Shown here: positions 61,628 through 64,000 of the stretch, one piece after another | Numbering within the stretch: the first letter of the stretch is position 1 | Layout of the letters: each line of letters begins with the position of its first letter | Assembly (NCBI GenBank): GCA_003222395.1 | Contig: QHWB01000032.1 | Coordinates: forward strand, 1 to 64,000 | DNA length: 64,000 bases | From: Acidobacteriota bacterium | GTDB taxonomy: Bacteria; Acidobacteriota; Vicinamibacteria; Vicinamibacterales; CAVVIG01 | Reading direction: 5' to 3' | Notes under the pieces: generated by a model | Told to the model about the DNA's origin: nothing | The model's input: only the letters and a program-made list of their open reading frames with translations | The model's database searches: none | Program-made: the position numbers and the translations under genes

Positions 61628-63143
61628 GCGTCAGCGTCGCCTCCGCATTGGCACGGACCGCGTCCTCACTGAACAGCAGCGGGAACATCTCGCCGCCGGA
61701 CCACGCTTTCGCCGCATCGTCGTAGTGCGCGCTCGCGCGCCACGCCGATTGTCCCGGCGCGTTCAGCATGCGGGACCGATCCCACGAGCGGAGGTCAATC
61801 GTCCCGCGCACCTGACCGTCGTCGGGGGGACGCGGCAGCGGTCCGACGTTGAATCGCAGCGCGGCTGGCGTGACGCCGAGCAGGTGCGCAAACACGGCGT
61901 CCGCCGCCGCGCGCTCTGCCGGCGCTTCGCGCAGGCGGCCCGGTGCCGGCACATCCTGAACCGCGACGTGTCCGTCGGCGTCGGCGTAGACGAATCGGCG
62001 CGCCGGCATCTTCCAGTGCGTGAGCGCCGTGCGAAAGTCGGCCAGGGTGCGCGCGCGATCGATCGCGGCCGCAGCCATCTCGGCCGCCGCGCCCGGCTCG
62101 AAGCCGCGCCAGCCGACCACGAACGCGAGCCCGCGCTCGCGGTCGGTCGACACGATCACGCCGCGAGGCGTCGATTCGATCTGGAACGCCAACGGGTCTG
62201 CGCGTCCCTTGACGGGGATGCGATCGCCGACGACCGTGACCGGCGTCGTGCTCGTGCGCTCGACGTACACGTCCTGGGTGTCGACGTCGATCGGCATCAT
62301 CGCCCACGCCACGCGATCGTTGTGGCCGTAGGCGACACCGGGGAGCCACGGCGCGGCAGCGCCGATCACGTTCCAGCCAGGTGCGACGAGATGCACGAGG
62401 TATCGCGGCGAAGGCGCGTTCAGCCTCGGCGCCGCTTCGCTGAACGTCACTTCGCCGGCCGAGGCGGCTGCGCGGCCCGCGGCCCTCGTCGCCGTCGCAG
62501 AAGCCGGCGGGCCGGACGATCCGATGAAAAACGGCGCGGTGCCGACGGATCGAATCGCATCGCCGACGACATCCGGCAGACCTGAGCGCTCGACTTCCTC
62601 CAACGCATCGCCGCTTGCGACGAACGCGTCGGTGCGCGTCAGCAGATCCGGCGGCGCCCAGTACGCCGGCAGCCAGCCCGCGCGTACGAATTCTTCGGGC
62701 GGACGCTGGCGCGCGCGCGCGACCCAGGTGTTGACGCCGCGGACGAAGGCGGCGGCGATGGCGTTCGTGGCGTTCGTATCAGGGCCGTAGCTGGCCCACT
62801 CGCTCTCGGGATCGCCGCGGTACTGGATGCGCCGCGTCATCGTGTCGCGATCGATGAAGTTTCCGCCGAGCACCTCGGACAGACGGCCGAGCGCCGCGCG
62901 CCGCCACAGGTCCATCTGGAACAGGCGGTCCTGCGCCTGGACGAATCCCTGCGCGAAAAACAGATCGTCCCCGGTCTCCGCGTAGATGTGCGGGATGCCC
63001 CACCGATCGCGGACGACGCGCACCGGCGCCGAGAGGCCGACGATCTCGATCACGCCCGAGATCTGCGGGACGAGTGGCGGCGGCTCAGGACTCCGGCGTC
63101 CGCAGCCGACGACACAGAGATGAGAGAGAACACAGAGAAACAT
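61611..63143 (-). CDS. Degenerate penicillin acylase-family protein (nucleophile block missing)
   Basis: The N-terminal alpha-like region is clear: 'VRVVRDRWGIPHIYAETGDD', 'LFFAQGFVQAQDRLFQMDLW' and 'ALGRLSEVLG'. The beta-like region resumes with 'SPRYLVHLVAPGWNVIGAAA', 'YGHNDRVAWAMMPIDVDTQD' and 'GGEMFPLLFS'. Between them the family's 'GSNNWVV...DPH' block, with the Ser released by autoproteolysis, is replaced by low-complexity 'GSSGPPASATATRAAGRAAA'. At 510 residues it is 250-300 short. The start at 63143 gives 'MFLCVLSHLCVVGCGRR', a lipoprotein-like signal encoded by repeat DNA. It should not be able to mature as an amidase. Confidence 0.75.
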   Translation of the reverse strand: MFLCVLSHLCVVGCGRRSPEPPPLVPQISGVIEIVGLSAPVRVVRDRWGIPHIYAETGDDLFFAQGFVQAQDRLFQMDLWRRAALGRLSEVLGGNFIDRDTMTRRIQYRGDPESEWASYGPDTNATNAIAAAFVRGVNTWVARARQRPPEEFVRAGWLPAYWAPPDLLTRTDAFVASGDALEEVERSGLPDVVGDAIRSVGTAPFFIGSSGPPASATATRAAGRAAASAGEVTFSEAAPRLNAPSPRYLVHLVAPGWNVIGAAAPWLPGVAYGHNDRVAWAMMPIDVDTQDVYVERTSTTPVTVVGDRIPVKGRADPLAFQIESTPRGVIVSTDRERGLAFVVGWRGFEPGAAAEMAAAAIDRARTLADFRTALTHWKMPARRFVYADADGHVAVQDVPAPGRLREAPAERAAADAVFAHLLGVTPAALRFNVGPLPRPPDDGQVRGTIDLRSWDRSRMLNAPGQSAWRASAHYDDAAKAWSGGEMFPLLFSEDAVRANAEATLTLSPRR

Positions 63144-63440
63144 GAACCACGGAGACACGGAGACGCAGAGACGCCTCGGTTCGGCGGCGGCGCGAAGCGC
63201 CGCGCGCGACCGGAGTCGGACGGAAACGCGAGCCATTGCGATCCATCCCGGCTCGCGTTTCCGTCCGATTCGGCCGCGCATGCCGGCGTGCTGCGCACGC
63301 CGGCCGCCGAACCGATCGGCGTTCACTCTCTGCGCGCCTCGCGATCTCGGCGTGTGCTCTTCTCCGTGTCTCGGTGTCTCTGTGGTTGATGTGATCTCTG
63401 TGTCCTCAGGTCACTCTGTGTCACTCTGTGTCGCTGTCGC
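63107..63440 (+). repeat. Large nested palindrome with ACACGGAGAC-type arms
   Basis: The outer left arm (63112-63172) repeats ACACAGAGA, ACACAGAGA, ACACGGAGA and CGCAGAGACG; the outer right arm (about 63335-63440) is its inverted form (CTCCGTGTCTCGGTGTCTCT and further). Inside are a second pair (CGGTTCGGCGGC near 63178 / GCCGCCGAACCG near 63303), a third (GTCGGACGGAAACGCGAGCC at 63215-63234 / its reverse complement at 63250-63269) and a small hairpin GCCGGCGTG / CACGCCGGC. It covers the roughly 320-nt space between the acylase and DinB genes; I see no gene there. Confidence 0.85.
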
Positions 63441-63467
63441 CGTCAGAGCGGGATTACACTACCCTGC

Positions 63468-63959
63468 ATGGCGATGAAAGACGGGCTCCTCGCGGAATTC
63501 GATCATGAGATGGGCACGACGCGGAAGCTGCTCGAGCGGCTCGGCTCGACGAACCTGGCGTGGAAGCCGCACGAGCGATCGATGTCGCTCGGCGGACTGG
63601 CGACGCACCTGAGCACCATCCCGCACTGGGGCGGCACGATTCTGAACGAGCCGTCGTTCGACCTCGCGTCGGCCGGGCCGAACGTTCGGGAGAAGACGTC
63701 GCACGCCGACATTCTCGCCGCGTTCGACGCGAGCACGAAGCAGACGCGCGCGTGGCTGGACAAGAGCGACGCCGAGCTCGCGTCGCCCTGGACGCTGAAG
63801 CGCGGCGGCCAGGAGGTGTTCACGATGCCGCGCGCGGCGGCGTTCCGCTCATTCGTGCTGTATCACATCGTGCATCACCGCGGTCAGCTGAGCGTGTATC
63901 TCCGCTTGAATGGCATTCCGGTCCCAGCGATCTACGGACCGTCGGCCGACGAAGGCTGA
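63468..63959 (+). CDS. DinB-superfamily metal-binding protein
   Basis: The 163-residue four-helix protein opens 'LAEFDHEMGTTRKLLERLGS', carries 'ATHLSTIPHWGGTIL' and ends with 'FVLYHIVHHRGQLSVYLRLN' and 'GIPVPAIYGPSADEG', the DinB layout with three metal-binding His (one in the second helix, two in HIVHHRGQ). Some members are thiol (bacillithiol/mycothiol) transferases; most have no assigned function. ATG 63468 lies directly after the repeat block. The last 41 nt of the window hold nothing I recognise. Confidence 0.87.
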   Translation: MAMKDGLLAEFDHEMGTTRKLLERLGSTNLAWKPHERSMSLGGLATHLSTIPHWGGTILNEPSFDLASAGPNVREKTSHADILAAFDASTKQTRAWLDKSDAELASPWTLKRGGQEVFTMPRAAAFRSFVLYHIVHHRGQLSVYLRLNGIPVPAIYGPSADEG

Positions 63960-64000
63960 AGGGCTCGACGGCGATTATTACTACGGTTACGAACTATTCC

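Overview
The window is a GC-rich (by eye about two thirds G+C), densely packed bacterial chromosome segment with about 50 protein genes, several gene remnants and no rRNA, tRNA, integrase or transposase that I can find. An N-terminal remnant of an ADOP-type permease, secreted M28-type and TolB/amidohydrolase proteins, PQQ sugar dehydrogenase, Omp85/TamB envelope genes and many two-gene overlaps suggest a soil Acidobacteriota, most likely a Vicinamibacteria-like lineage. This placement is inference from gene content, not from a marker gene.

Layout. 0-13 kb: a decayed M28 peptidase, an RRM RNA-binding protein, a PAP2 phosphatase, an orphan histidine kinase, a LysR regulator with an MFS transporter, a PP2C-FHA-Ser/Thr kinase signalling operon, and an NCS1 permease. 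13-28 kb: nucleobase catabolism. A minus-strand run carries mmsA, dihydropyrimidinase, allantoinase, allantoicase, OHCU decarboxylase, HIU hydrolase, uricase and preA. The three xanthine dehydrogenase subunits and an ALG1-like glycosyltransferase lie upstream, and an HpcH/malate-synthase-like aldolase and the NCS1 permease lie downstream. Together they can take hypoxanthine/xanthine through urate and allantoin to ureidoglycolate, and open reduced pyrimidines. 28-36 kb: D-aminoacylase-like amidohydrolase, glycolate oxidase (glcF on plus, glcD-glcE on minus) and a PQQ aldose dehydrogenase, which could use the glyoxylate/glycolate pool. 36-48 kb: NDH-2, a molybdopterin oxidoreductase, the TamA-TamB pair, an OmpA-like porin and a KGG stress protein. 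48-54 kb: YggX, an ATP-grasp ligase, a radical SAM protein, a POT transporter and a LigD-type phosphoesterase. 54-64 kb: a very large TolB/amidohydrolase fusion, YvcK, a TPM-LemA-cytochrome cluster, a degenerate penicillin acylase and a DinB protein.

Two things stand out. First, the radical SAM gene at 52065-50647 reads through an in-frame TGA into a C-U-A-E-P tail, with a bSECIS-like hairpin right behind the TGA; this looks like a selenoprotein whose stop has to be read as selenocysteine. Second, the window is peppered with short hairpin-forming repeats: (i) REP-like modules with a GTAG/GTGG foot and a CTTTCAG-centred hairpin, usually in inverted pairs; (ii) heptanucleotide tandem repeats (GGGATTC and NNGCTGG types), often in inverted pairs; (iii) an ACACGGAGAC-type repeat forming a large nested palindrome. 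Many sit in frame inside conserved enzymes (allantoinase, allantoicase, xanthine dehydrogenase, GlcE, NDH-2, the radical SAM and ATP-grasp proteins) or supply signal-peptide-like coding sequence. They look like small mobile elements that the host tolerates inside proteins.
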